A stretch of 26,435 nucleotides of DNA from CAYGTS01 sp964352905 (GTDB lineage Bacteria; Pseudomonadota; Gammaproteobacteria; JAHCLG01): contig CAYGTS010000022.1 in the NCBI GenBank assembly GCA_964352905.1, positions 1 to 26,435 of the forward strand. The letters run 5' to 3'. The translations under genes and the position numbers were made by a program. Positions 1 through 8,525 of the stretch are shown in pieces; the stretch's first letter is position 1; each line of letters begins with the position of its first letter. Below the pieces are notes generated by a model that worked only from the letters and a program-made list of their open reading frames with translations, was not told where the DNA came from and ran no database searches.

Positions 1-33
1 GAGCACATTTTTTAGTGTTTTTAATGTGAGATT

Positions 34-59
34 GCCCAAATATGGCTGTTCCTCTCTAC
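34..59 (-). repeat. Decayed terminal fragment of the 178-bp MITE family
   Basis: Read on the minus strand, this stretch matches the GTAA-end of the MITE (the part running from its GTAGCAGGG to its CATATTTGGGC) at about 21 of 26 positions. Bases 60-80 still resemble the terminal inverted repeat but are much more diverged, and bases 1-33 only loosely resemble the next part of the element. It is probably an old copy, not one able to move. The window starts inside or near it, so its full extent is unknown. Confidence 0.55.
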
Positions 60-120
60 ACCGGGAATTGCTGCTAACTGGTTCAGTTTGAACCCATCAG
101 GGCAGGCCTAACCGGTTCAC

Positions 121-855
121 TTAACTCGAAATATACTTCTCACGCCGCACGTCTTTAGCATCAAAACCGGCTTCTTTTAGCATTTCAAAGGTATCATCAA
201 TCATATTAGGATTACCGCACAGATAAATAATATCACGTGTTGGCACGAGACTAAGCTCTTTAAGCTTAGTTTGCACATAACCCAAATGTTGATGTGGTTG
301 CGGTTGTAAATCCGGCTCACGGCTTAAGCAACCATAAAAACTAAATTGCGGATGCGCTTTGGCAAAATCTAAAAACTCATCGGCATATAATAGTTCATTT
401 AAATGACGCGTGCCCTGCATCACCACAACCTGCAAGTTTGGATCGCTTGCAAAACGTGCGGGAAAATCAGCCAGCATTGCGCGGTACGGTGTGATCCCGG
501 TACCCGTTGCAACCATGATATAACGCCCCGGTTGTTCCTCACGCAAAATTAAACGCCCAAACGGGCCGCTGCCGGTAACTTCCTGGCCTTCTTTTAAGTT
601 TGAAAGCAATGCCGTAGCAATCCCACCTTCAACATAAGAACATGCAATTTCAATCTGTTTTGATGTCTTATCACAGGTTGCAATCGAATAACTACGGCGA
701 ATAGTTTTGCCATCCTGCTCAATTAATAAGGTAATAAATTGACCGGAAATGAAATTGAAATCAGTATCACCCAAATAATCAAAGGCTAAGTGCCGCACTT
801 GATTGGTTAACATGCTGGACCACGCCAAGCGTAGTGGAAAGGTTTTAATTGCCAT
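121..855 (-). CDS. Ferredoxin/flavodoxin-NADP reductase-type FAD oxidoreductase
   Basis: A 244-residue flavoprotein of the ferredoxin-NADP reductase fold, close in length to E. coli Fpr (248). The FAD-binding beta-barrel comes first, with GQF at 38-40 and the flavin-binding RSYS at 54-57, then GPFG near 97. The NAD(P)-binding half begins with MVATGTGITPYRAML at 114-128 and has LCGNP near residue 212, the Cys-Gly motif of this family. The protein ends in REKYISS, without the aromatic C-terminus of plant-type enzymes. It should pass electrons between NADPH and a ferredoxin or flavodoxin, or reduce free flavin; the partner cannot be read from the sequence. The ATG start is clear although the Shine-Dalgarno is weak. 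It is last in the minus-strand series, separated from corB by a 194-bp gap holding a palindromic repeat, so it is probably transcribed separately. Confidence 0.85.
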   Translation of the reverse strand: MAIKTFPLRLAWSSMLTNQVRHLAFDYLGDTDFNFISGQFITLLIEQDGKTIRRSYSIATCDKTSKQIEIACSYVEGGIATALLSNLKEGQEVTGSGPFGRLILREEQPGRYIMVATGTGITPYRAMLADFPARFASDPNLQVVVMQGTRHLNELLYADEFLDFAKAHPQFSFYGCLSREPDLQPQPHQHLGYVQTKLKELSLVPTRDIIYLCGNPNMIDDTFEMLKEAGFDAKDVRREKYISS

Positions 856-889
856 AATGGTTCGCTATTACTCTTTTTGAAAGACGATA

Positions 890-1014
890 TATACTCTTCG
901 GCTTTCATTTTGCGATTTTGTTGTGCGTTTGTTTAGCGGCTCTTCGTATTACGTATACACGCAGCTAGCGAACAGCGCGCACGCCTCTCCGCAAAATGAA
1001 ATCCTGTGAGTATA
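890..1014. repeat. Palindromic element, about 125 bp, between corB and the oxidoreductase
   Basis: Two 25-base arms (890-914 and 990-1014) form an inverted repeat matching at 21 of 25 positions: both begin TATACTC and end TTTCATTTTGCG when read inward. Between them is a second, weaker inverted pair (TGTGCGTTTGTTTAGC-like against GCTAGCGAACAGCGCGCACG) around a TATTACGTATA centre. The whole segment could form one long hairpin. It is unrelated to the 178-bp MITE. It could be another MITE or REP-type unit; I see no convincing target duplication. Confidence 0.6.
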
Positions 1015-1049
1015 GTACTTTTTTTAAACCCTGACGTGCAAGTAAAAAC

Positions 1050-2309
1050 CTATGTCTTTGGCACAACCCGCGCGGTTTTAACCATATTATCTTTAACTTG
1101 CACGATTTCAATCGGATAACCATCGATTTTGATGCAAGTTGCCGCACGTGGGATCATTTCTAGGTGTTCCATGATTAATCCATTCAATGTTTTCGGGCCT
1201 GATTCATTAAAATGCCAGCCCATAACACGGTTTAAGTTGCGTAGATTAATACTGCCATCAACTAAAACACTGCCATCGTCTTGCGGATGAATGTTTTGCG
1301 AGAAGTTAGCAAAATCGGTGGTAAATTCACCGACAATTTCTTCTAAGATATCTTCTAGCGTAACTAAGCCCTGAATATCACCGTATTCATCCACAACCAA
1401 TGCGGTACGGCGCTGCTCACGTTGGAAATTAAGTAATTGTGTCGATAAAGGCGTGCCCTCGGGAATAAAATAACTATCTAGCTTAATTTCTAACAACGCG
1501 TCCTTGGTTAATTTTCCTTGCGACATTAAGCCTAACATTTTACGTGCGTGTAATATGCCAATCACATTATCGATAACGCCGCGATAAAGCGGCAAGCGTG
1601 TATGTTGGCTAGTGCGTAATTGTTCGAGAATATCTTCCCAAGTATCTTCAATATCAATGCCCACAATTTCATTGCGTGGTACCATAATATCCTCGACCGT
1701 TACATCTTCCAGATCAAGAATGCTAAGTAACATGTTTTGATGTTTGGTTGGAATTTTACCGGCAGCTTCAAATACGACGGTACGTAATTCTTCACGTGAT
1801 AATGGTTCAATGAGGCCTTTTTTAATGCGCACGCCAAAGATAAATAAAATACTATTAGCAATGACGTTAGCAAACCAAACCAAGGGATAAATGACTTTTA
1901 ATAAAATCGTTAAAGGTAATGAAAAAGTAAACGCGACTTTTTCAGGATAAAGTGCAGCGAGCGTTTTGGGCGCCATTTCAGCAAAAATTAAAATTATCAT
2001 GGTTAAAATAAAAGTCGCAATTGCAATGCCAACTTCACCCCAAAAGCGCAAGGCAATAATGGTGGCAACCGAAGACGCAAAAACATTAGCAAAGGTATTG
2101 CCAATTAAAATAATTCCGAGCAAGCGATCCGGGCGTTCTAATAATTTCAGGGTACGTTTCGCAGCACGGTGTTTTTTGCTTTTAGCAAGATGACGTAAAC
2201 GATAACGATTGAGTGACATCATGCCCGTTTCTGAGCTTGAAAAAAAACCGGATATAAATACTAATGCAATAAGTATAATAATTAAAAATGTTACTGATAG
2301 TGTTGCCAA
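1050..2309 (-). CDS. corB: CorB/YfjD-type CNNM-CBS membrane transporter (HlyC/CorC family)
   Basis: A 419-residue inner-membrane protein matching E. coli YfjD/CorB along its length. Residues 1-190 form the CNNM (DUF21) membrane domain: a first helix, then FFSSSETGMMSLNRYRLRHL (about 22-41), IGNTFANVFAS and FAEMAPKTLAALYPEKVA. Residues about 200-330 hold a CBS pair (VEDIMVPRNEIVGIDI; EYGDIQGLVTLEDILEEIVG). About 340-415 is the C-terminal CorC/HlyC domain with DGSVLVDGSINLRNLNR. The family is linked to Mg2+/Co2+ transport, and CBS domains usually bind Mg-ATP. The start must be TTG at 2309: it lies 6 bp after the tilS stop and in the same frame, and the next Met (about residue 29) would delete the first membrane helix. 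The tight spacing implies co-transcription and translational coupling with tilS. Confidence 0.93.
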   Translation of the reverse strand: MATLSVTFLIIILIALVFISGFFSSSETGMMSLNRYRLRHLAKSKKHRAAKRTLKLLERPDRLLGIILIGNTFANVFASSVATIIALRFWGEVGIAIATFILTMIILIFAEMAPKTLAALYPEKVAFTFSLPLTILLKVIYPLVWFANVIANSILFIFGVRIKKGLIEPLSREELRTVVFEAAGKIPTKHQNMLLSILDLEDVTVEDIMVPRNEIVGIDIEDTWEDILEQLRTSQHTRLPLYRGVIDNVIGILHARKMLGLMSQGKLTKDALLEIKLDSYFIPEGTPLSTQLLNFQREQRRTALVVDEYGDIQGLVTLEDILEEIVGEFTTDFANFSQNIHPQDDGSVLVDGSINLRNLNRVMGWHFNESGPKTLNGLIMEHLEMIPRAATCIKIDGYPIEIVQVKDNMVKTARVVPKT

Positions 2310-2315
2310 TGTTGT

Positions 2316-3665
2316 TTAACCTGCTGATACATAAACCCAACCCCATTCCTCTGCCTTTACCGCCACATCATTATGCACTGCATAACCCACCACAGCAATT
2401 AATTTGTCTTCTGCATACAGTAACGGAATACACGAGCGTTGCCACGGTGGAATTTGCCACTCTTGCATGAGTTTTTTTAACGGATGCGAATACGCGCGAC
2501 CTTGTGGATGAAAGCGCTCACCCGTTTGCCGAAAGCGAACGGTTAAGGTTTTTATTTGTTTTAAAAAATGCTCGTTAATACCTTGCCCGAACTTTTGCAC
2601 GCAACCTAAAATACCCAATCCTGCCGGCAGTTGAATATCATCTTGCCAGTTAAATGCTTGACTAAAATCAGCAAGCGGTGTTTGAAACTGTTCAAAAGCA
2701 TAAAGTTGTTGCTGATAACGACGAATTTCATTATTACCCCAAGTGAATTTTGGCATGGCATCTTCTTTGGCCTGAATCACGGTTTGCAAGATTTGGGTTA
2801 ATTGCACGCTTGAAGGCAGTGTTAATTGCAAATTCGCTAACCAATAACGTATAACGGCTTTTTGTTTTTCCACGTTTAAATCCTTTAATTTAACAAGATC
2901 TAAACTGTTTTGTTGTGTAATGCAATCGGCAAATTGATCTTGCAATGATTCCTTCACAAATGTCATGATTTCACTGCAATGCTGACTACACCGTGCAATG
3001 GTTTTGCTTGCTTGTGGCCAGCGTTGTTTTATTAACGGCATAATTTGCTGGCGTAAATAATTGCGATCAAAATGAATATCTTGATTGCTAGGATCATCAA
3101 TCCAGGTGAATTGATTCTCATTAGCATAACGCAGCACCGCATCACGCGTACTGGTTAATAAGGGTCTTGCTAAAAAACCTGATCCAAAGTTTGTGATCAA
3201 TGGCATCGCGCTTAAACCTTGTACGCCTGCGCCACGCAATAGTTGTAATAATACCGTTTCAGCTTGATCATCTTGGTGATGAGCAAATAATAACAAACTA
3301 TCCTGATCAATAAAATTTTCTAGCGCTTGTAAACGTGCTCTTCTAGCACTCGCTTCAAGACCTAAACCTTGCTTTAGATTCACTTGCACGCGTAATACAT
3401 GGCAAGCAAGGTTTAGTTGCTGGCATGTGTTTTTACAAAAAATTTCAAATGCATCAGCGGATCGTTGTAATCCATGATGAATGTGGATCGCTTCGATGGG
3501 TGTTGGCTGGCAATATTGTTTGGCTAAATGTAATAAGACCTGTGAATCAACCCCACCACTGTATGCAACATAGATTTTTTTGACAGCTTTGATCTGCTGT
3601 AAAATGTTGGTGATGTTTTGACAAAAGTCTGCTGCAATCATGGTGGTACCAGTGGTAAGTTTCAT
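2316..3665 (-). CDS. tilS: tRNA(Ile)-lysidine synthetase TilS
   Basis: An ATP-dependent enzyme that attaches lysine to C34 of the CAU-anticodon tRNA-Ile, making lysidine so that AUA codons are read. The N-terminal PP-loop ATPase has the signature SGGVDS at 36-41. It is followed by a HHGL motif and AHHQDDQAETVLLQLLRG, typical of TilS. A middle substrate-binding domain and a C-terminal TilS_C domain (FRQTGERFHPQGR ... LLYAEDKLIAVVGYAVH) complete it. At 449 residues it is slightly longer than the E. coli protein (432). ATG at 3665 is used; a second in-frame ATG at residue 9 is possible, and neither has a strong Shine-Dalgarno. It lies downstream of accA across a 317-bp repeat-filled gap and is followed 6 bp later by corB. 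Confidence 0.95.
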   Translation of the reverse strand: MKLTTGTTMIAADFCQNITNILQQIKAVKKIYVAYSGGVDSQVLLHLAKQYCQPTPIEAIHIHHGLQRSADAFEIFCKNTCQQLNLACHVLRVQVNLKQGLGLEASARRARLQALENFIDQDSLLLFAHHQDDQAETVLLQLLRGAGVQGLSAMPLITNFGSGFLARPLLTSTRDAVLRYANENQFTWIDDPSNQDIHFDRNYLRQQIMPLIKQRWPQASKTIARCSQHCSEIMTFVKESLQDQFADCITQQNSLDLVKLKDLNVEKQKAVIRYWLANLQLTLPSSVQLTQILQTVIQAKEDAMPKFTWGNNEIRRYQQQLYAFEQFQTPLADFSQAFNWQDDIQLPAGLGILGCVQKFGQGINEHFLKQIKTLTVRFRQTGERFHPQGRAYSHPLKKLMQEWQIPPWQRSCIPLLYAEDKLIAVVGYAVHNDVAVKAEEWGWVYVSAG

Positions 3666-3982
3666 AACGTTTTGCTAAATCGAAGATCCTTTCCAAGTTG
3701 CAACGCTCGCAATCTGACAAAGATCACCTTTAACATCACATTCAATACCACTCGCCCTGGATTGCTTCGTCGCAAGCTCCTCGCAACGACGAAGCTCCCC
3801 GTCGTTGCGAGCGCGAAGCGCGTGGCAATCCAGGGAAAGGATCTCCGATCGTGAAAATTTTACTGTGCAAGCTATCGATTCCACTGCATTTACAGACATT
3901 ATCCTTATTTCACGCTCACTGCCACTAACTCCTGCTTCACTTCGTTCGCAACGACGGGTTAAGGAGTTCGCTGACTCCCAAA
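3666..3982. other. Intergenic gap accA-tilS, mostly repeat-derived
   Basis: No gene is supported here. It holds a nested palindromic repeat (3679-3849) and, just after the accA stop, a small hairpin with stem GGAGT/ACTCC (3963-3978) that lacks a T-run and so is a poor terminator. Short reading frames in this stretch follow the palindrome and have no family resemblance. Confidence 0.6.
3679..3849. repeat. Nested palindromic repeat element
   Basis: The outer arms, ATCGAAGATCCTTTCC (3679-3694) and GGAAAGGATCTCCGAT (3834-3849), are inverted copies with one mismatch. Inside is a second palindrome: CCCTGGATTGC (3755-3765) pairs with GCAATCCAGGG (3825-3835), and CTCGCAACGAC (3780-3790) with GTCGTTGCGAG (3801-3811) around a 10-base loop. 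The inner unit is GC-rich and has the look of dispersed 'tggattgcttcgtcgc' repeats I recall from other intracellular alpha- and gammaproteobacteria. It looks like one palindromic repeat inserted in another. Confidence 0.65.
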
Positions 3983-4951
3983 CTAAACCCGATACTCATG
4001 CTCACTAACACCAGCAGCCAATAATTGTTGGTAACGTTTTGCCAGTAAATCATCGATCGGCAAACTCGATAATGTATTTAGCTGTTGCGTTAATGAACGG
4101 TGTAGGTTGGCAAACGTGGCACCGTAATTACGGTGCGCGCCACCTAAAGGTTCAGCAATAATTTCATCAATTAATTTTAAATCTAACAAACGATCCGCGG
4201 TAATACTCATTGCGGCTGCAGCTTCTTCGGCCTTTGTCGCACTTTTCCATAAAATCGAGGCACATCCTTCCGGTGAAATCACTGAATAAATACCATATTG
4301 CAGCATTTTAACGCTATCACCTACACCAATTGCGAGCGCCCCCCCCGAGCCACCTTCGCCAATCACGGTGCAAATAATCGGCACTTTTAATTGCGACATC
4401 ACCATTAAATTTCTCGCAATCGCCTCACTTTGGCCGCGTTCTTCCGCCCCAATCCCGGGATATGCGCCCGGTGTATCAATAAAGGTAATAATCGGTAACT
4501 TAAATTTTTCCGCCAGTTGCATTAAACGTAACGCCTTGCGATAACCTTCTGGGCGCGGCATACCAAAATTACGTGCAACCTTTTCTTTAGTCGTACGGCC
4601 TTTTTGGTGCCCGATCACCATCACCGGTTTATCGTTAAAATGCGCAATGCCGCCAATAATTGCTTGGCAATCAGCATAGGCTCTATCACCATGCAATTCA
4701 TCAAAGTCGGTAAAAAGGTTATCGATATAATCTTGGGTATACGGGCGTTGCGGGTGGCGTGCGAGTTGCGCCACTTGCCAAGCACTTAAATTTGCAAAAA
4801 TAGATTTGGTTAAATCTTGGCTTTTTTGCTCTAAGCGTTTGATTTCATCATTAATATTGATTTCATTATCATTACCAACTAAACGTAGCTCTTCTATTTT
4901 TGCTTCAAGTTCAGCAATGGGTTGCTCAAAATCAAGAAACTTTAGATCCAT
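3983..4951 (-). CDS. accA: Acetyl-CoA carboxylase carboxyltransferase subunit alpha
   Basis: The alpha subunit of the carboxyltransferase half of acetyl-CoA carboxylase. With AccD it moves the carboxyl group from biotinyl-AccB to acetyl-CoA to make malonyl-CoA for fatty acid synthesis in the cytoplasm. The 322-residue product is nearly collinear with E. coli AccA: FLDFEQPIAELEAKI at the N-terminus, then RNFGMPRPEGYRKALRLMQL, TFIDTPGAYPGIGAEERGQ, the oxyanion region GEGGSGGALAIGVGD, and EPLGGAHRN. I place the start at ATG 4951, not at the in-frame GTG three codons upstream: the ATG follows TAAGGTGA at proper spacing and gives MDLKFLDFEQP, matching the family. It begins about 10 bp after the dnaE stop, so the two genes are almost certainly co-transcribed. 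Confidence 0.96.
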   Translation of the reverse strand: MDLKFLDFEQPIAELEAKIEELRLVGNDNEININDEIKRLEQKSQDLTKSIFANLSAWQVAQLARHPQRPYTQDYIDNLFTDFDELHGDRAYADCQAIIGGIAHFNDKPVMVIGHQKGRTTKEKVARNFGMPRPEGYRKALRLMQLAEKFKLPIITFIDTPGAYPGIGAEERGQSEAIARNLMVMSQLKVPIICTVIGEGGSGGALAIGVGDSVKMLQYGIYSVISPEGCASILWKSATKAEEAAAAMSITADRLLDLKLIDEIIAEPLGGAHRNYGATFANLHRSLTQQLNTLSSLPIDDLLAKRYQQLLAAGVSEHEYRV

Positions 4952-4961
4952 TGTGATCACC

Positions 4962-7900
4962 TTAATATATAAAGTTAACTTCAGCGCTTTCCAGGCATGC
5001 GCTTAAGTTGCGAATTAATTCATCGGCTGGTTTAATATACCATTGTTGCCCTAATAACACCTTCGCTGCTATACAATCGCGTTGATAGTGGATTGCCACC
5101 GGTGTGGTCCCACGCTGAAAGCTTTTGAGTAATTGTTTTAGCAGTGAAATTTTACTGGCATCGATTCTAGCATGATTTAGCCCAATTTCTAAATAGCGTG
5201 CAAAATGACTTCTAGCGCGGTCGATATTGTAAAGCTTTTTGGCACTCATGCGATAGCCGCCACTATAGTTATCCACCGAAACATTACCTTCCACGATCAA
5301 AATATGATCTTTAATAATTAATGGCCGATATTCCTGATATAAATCAGCAAAAATAGCGATTTCCACGCGACCACTGCCATCATCTAACGTCACAAACGCC
5401 ATGCGCTCTTGCTTTTTGGTCATCATGGTACGGATTGCCACCACCAAGCCTGCAATCACAATACTTTGGTTGCTCGTAGGATTAAGCCTAGCCAAATTTG
5501 TCGTCGTAAATTGATCGATTTCGCGGCGGTAAAAATCCAGTGGATGCCCACTCAAGTAAAGGCCTAGCGTTTCTTTTTCACCTTGCAAAAGCGTGTGCTC
5601 ATCCCAATCTTTGCTGGCAACGTAATCCACTTCCATGGATTGGGTTTTCTGGCCCATGCTAAATAAATCACTTTGGCCTGAAGAAACATTTTTGGCTTGT
5701 TGCTCAGCATAGGTGATGGCTTTATCAATCGAATGAAATAAATTCGCGCGTGATGAATTAAAGCCATCCATGGCACCACTGCGAATTAAGGCTTCTAAGA
5801 CGCGGCGATTAATTTTTTTCAAATCTTGGCGTTGGCAGAAATCGAATAAACTGTGATAAGGCTTGCTTTGCCGTTCATTAACGATATTTTCAATTGCAGC
5901 CTGTCCCACACCTTTGATTGCACCTAAACCATACAGAATAGTATGATCATCAAGCGCGGTAAATTTATAAAAACTTTGATTCAGATCCGGAAAAATTATT
6001 TTTAAACGCATCTGTTTGCATTCATCAATTAATCCCACGACTTTATCGGTATTATCCATATCCGATGACAACACTGCTGCCATAAAGGCTCCCGGATAAT
6101 GTGTTTTCAGCCACGCAGTTTGATACGATAATAAGGCGTAAGCAGCTGAATGCGATTTGTTAAAACCATATCCTGCAAATTTTTCCATGAGATCAAAAAT
6201 GTGTGCAGCGGTCTTATTTTCAACTTTATTTTTCGCCGCACCCTTTAAAAATATTTCACGCTGCTTGGCCATTTCTTCGGGTTTTTTCTTGCCCATCGCA
6301 CGCCGTAATAAATCCGCTTCACCTAAACTATAGCCTGCTAAGACTTGCGCAATTTGCATGACTTGTTCTTGGTATAAAATAATTCCGTAAGTCGGTTTTA
6401 ATACGGTGGTTAAATCAGGATGCAAATATTCAACTTGCGCACGCCCATGTTTGCGATCAATAAAATCATCCACCATGCCCGATTGCAACGGCCCTGGGCG
6501 AAATAACGCAACTAACGCAATAATCTCTTCAAAACAATCTGGTTGCAGGCGGCGAATTAAATCTTTCATACCACGTGATTCTAATTGGAAAATCGCAGTG
6601 GTTTCACAACGTTTTAATAATTCAAACGTTTTAGCGTCATTGGTGGGAATTAAATTAATATCGATTTTTTCCGGTGAATTTTGATTAATCGTTTGTAATG
6701 CCCAATCGATAATGGTTAAAGTGCGCAATCCTAAAAAATCAAATTTAACTAAACCAACCGCCTCAACATCATCTTTATCAAATTGTGTTACCAGGTTTTT
6801 TCCACCGGCTTCACAATACAGTGGCGCAAAATCGGTTAGTTTTGAAGGTGCAATCACCACACCACCCGCATGTTTACCGGCATTGCGCGTGATCCCTTCG
6901 AGTTTTTTCGCTAAATCAAGAAGAATACGCACTTCTTCTTCATTTTGATAACGCTCGCGTAATAACTCTTCTTGCGCTAATGCATTATCTAAGGTTATCC
7001 CTAATTCAAATGGAATTAATTTCGCGATTTTATCAACAAACCCATACGGATGCCCTAAAACTCGCCCAACATCGCGTACCACTGCTTTCGCTGCCATTGA
7101 ACCGTAAGTAATGATTTGCGAAACACTTTCACGGCCATAACGATTAGCAACGTAATCAATCACGCGATCGCGCCCATCCATGCAAAAATCAATATCAAAA
7201 TCCGGCATCGAAACACGTTCGGGATTTAAAAAACGCTCAAACAGTAAATCATACTGCAAAGGATCAAGATCGGTAATGCCAAGCGCATAGGCTACCAATG
7301 AACCCGCACCCGAACCACGCCCAGGACCAACGGGTATATGATTTTGTTTAGACCATTGAATAAAATCCGCAACGATTAAAAAATAACCGGGAAAGCCCAT
7401 ATTATTAATCACGTTTAATTCAATGAGTAGGCGCTCATCGTAAGCGGCACGTTTTTGTGGAATGTCTTGTGCGCTAAATAATTGTGTAAGACGCGTTTCT
7501 AAACCAAGTTTAGCTTGCTGTTGTAAAAAATCAGCCGTGCTCATGCCCTGCGGCACCGGAAAATCCGGTAAATAACTCTGGCCTAAATTAAGCTGTAAAT
7601 TACAGCGCTTGGCTATTTCAACGCTATTTTGTAAGGCTTGCGGCAGATCAGCAAATAATTCCGCCATTTCTTCAGCCGATCGTAAATAGTGTTGCGATGT
7701 ATAAGGTGATCGGCGATTGGCATCATCGAGTGTTGTACCTTGATAAATGCAAACCCGCGCTTCATGCGCTTCAAAATCCTCAGCATTTAAAAAACACACT
7801 GCATTGGTTGCCACCACCGGCAAATTAAATTGTTCGGCCAATGCTAACGCTAAATCGTTATACTCTGCTTCATACGGGCGATTACTACGCTGTAATTCTA

Positions 7901-8393
7901 GGTAAAAGCGCTGTGGAAATAAATTTTGCCAAAACTGTAAATTGGCTTTAGCAAGATCGGGCTGATTTTTTAATAACGCTTGCCCAATATCACCCTGCAA
8001 ACCACCCGATAAAGCAATCAAGCCCTCACTTTCAATCCAATTTTTGTCAATCAACGGCACATCATGCTGTTGCCCTTCAATGTAGGCTTTGGAAATGAGT
8101 TTGCTTAAATTTAAATAACCTTGCTGGTTTTGGCAAAGCAAAATCAGGGAAAAAGGTTGTTGTTCATCATCAGGATTAGTGATTAAGACTTCGCAACCAA
8201 TGATGGGTTTAATGCCGGCACTGAGTGCTGCTTTGTAAAACTTAACCATGCCAAACAAATTCACAAAATCAGTTAACGCCACTGCAGGCATGTGGCGATC
8301 GCGCAGTACTTGCATGAGCGGTTTAACCCGCACAATTCCTTTACAAATCGAATATTCGGAATATAGCCTTAAGTGTACAAATTCTGCTGGCAT
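4962..8393 (-). CDS. dnaE: DNA polymerase III subunit alpha
   Basis: The catalytic subunit of the replicative polymerase. At 1143 residues it is close to E. coli DnaE (1160). It begins with the PHP domain (FVHLRLYSEYSICKGI). The C-family polymerase core carries GPGRGSGAGSLVAYALGI and, near residue 398, PDFDIDFCMDGRD with two catalytic aspartates; the third is in VKFDFLGLRTL near 550. The middle shows FRPGPLQSGMVDDFI, YQEQVMQIAQ and GYGFNKSHSAAYA of the finger region. A C-terminal OB-fold follows (about 975-1060, with FVTLDDGSGRVEIAIF). All catalytic residues look intact. ATG at 8393 gives the usual N-terminus; the Shine-Dalgarno is weak (GAGTG). It is the first gene of the minus-strand block, with a promoter candidate at 8422-8450. 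Confidence 0.97.
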   Translation of the reverse strand: MPAEFVHLRLYSEYSICKGIVRVKPLMQVLRDRHMPAVALTDFVNLFGMVKFYKAALSAGIKPIIGCEVLITNPDDEQQPFSLILLCQNQQGYLNLSKLISKAYIEGQQHDVPLIDKNWIESEGLIALSGGLQGDIGQALLKNQPDLAKANLQFWQNLFPQRFYLELQRSNRPYEAEYNDLALALAEQFNLPVVATNAVCFLNAEDFEAHEARVCIYQGTTLDDANRRSPYTSQHYLRSAEEMAELFADLPQALQNSVEIAKRCNLQLNLGQSYLPDFPVPQGMSTADFLQQQAKLGLETRLTQLFSAQDIPQKRAAYDERLLIELNVINNMGFPGYFLIVADFIQWSKQNHIPVGPGRGSGAGSLVAYALGITDLDPLQYDLLFERFLNPERVSMPDFDIDFCMDGRDRVIDYVANRYGRESVSQIITYGSMAAKAVVRDVGRVLGHPYGFVDKIAKLIPFELGITLDNALAQEELLRERYQNEEEVRILLDLAKKLEGITRNAGKHAGGVVIAPSKLTDFAPLYCEAGGKNLVTQFDKDDVEAVGLVKFDFLGLRTLTIIDWALQTINQNSPEKIDINLIPTNDAKTFELLKRCETTAIFQLESRGMKDLIRRLQPDCFEEIIALVALFRPGPLQSGMVDDFIDRKHGRAQVEYLHPDLTTVLKPTYGIILYQEQVMQIAQVLAGYSLGEADLLRRAMGKKKPEEMAKQREIFLKGAAKNKVENKTAAHIFDLMEKFAGYGFNKSHSAAYALLSYQTAWLKTHYPGAFMAAVLSSDMDNTDKVVGLIDECKQMRLKIIFPDLNQSFYKFTALDDHTILYGLGAIKGVGQAAIENIVNERQSKPYHSLFDFCQRQDLKKINRRVLEALIRSGAMDGFNSSRANLFHSIDKAITYAEQQAKNVSSGQSDLFSMGQKTQSMEVDYVASKDWDEHTLLQGEKETLGLYLSGHPLDFYRREIDQFTTTNLARLNPTSNQSIVIAGLVVAIRTMMTKKQERMAFVTLDDGSGRVEIAIFADLYQEYRPLIIKDHILIVEGNVSVDNYSGGYRMSAKKLYNIDRARSHFARYLEIGLNHARIDASKISLLKQLLKSFQRGTTPVAIHYQRDCIAAKVLLGQQWYIKPADELIRNLSACLESAEVNFIY

Positions 8394-8421
8394 GACGTAT
8401 CACTCTGTTGATCGAGCGTTG

Positions 8422-8450
8422 ATCGTAATTTATTGGGACTGCGGTTTCAA
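8422..8450 (-). promoter_or_regulatory. Candidate sigma-70 promoter of dnaE-accA
   Basis: On the minus strand, TTGAAA (8445-8450) is followed after 17 bp by TACGAT (8422-8427), a reasonable -35/-10 pair about 30 bp upstream of the dnaE start codon. The element CAATAAATTA occurs twice here, once overlapping the spacer. I see no clear terminator for the upstream GNAT gene in this 132-bp gap. Confidence 0.45.
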
Positions 8451-8525
8451 TCTAATTTATTGTGATGCAGCGATTCCCGCCGTAAAGGTCAAAATGCTGG
8501 CTTACGTGCTTTAGATGCGTTTGAT

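Noticed and set aside
80..94. Hairpin GGTTCA-GTT-TGAACC as terminator of the oxidoreductase gene
   Set aside because: The stem is only 6 bp and no T-run follows on the minus strand, so a terminator call is not justified.
965..1147. Open frame of about 60 codons on the minus strand
   Set aside because: It overlaps the end of corB in another frame and the palindromic repeat; no family resemblance.
3618..4008. Several short frames on both strands in the accA-tilS gap
   Set aside because: They follow the GC-rich palindrome, are rich in Arg and Ser, and have no ribosome sites or recognisable motifs.
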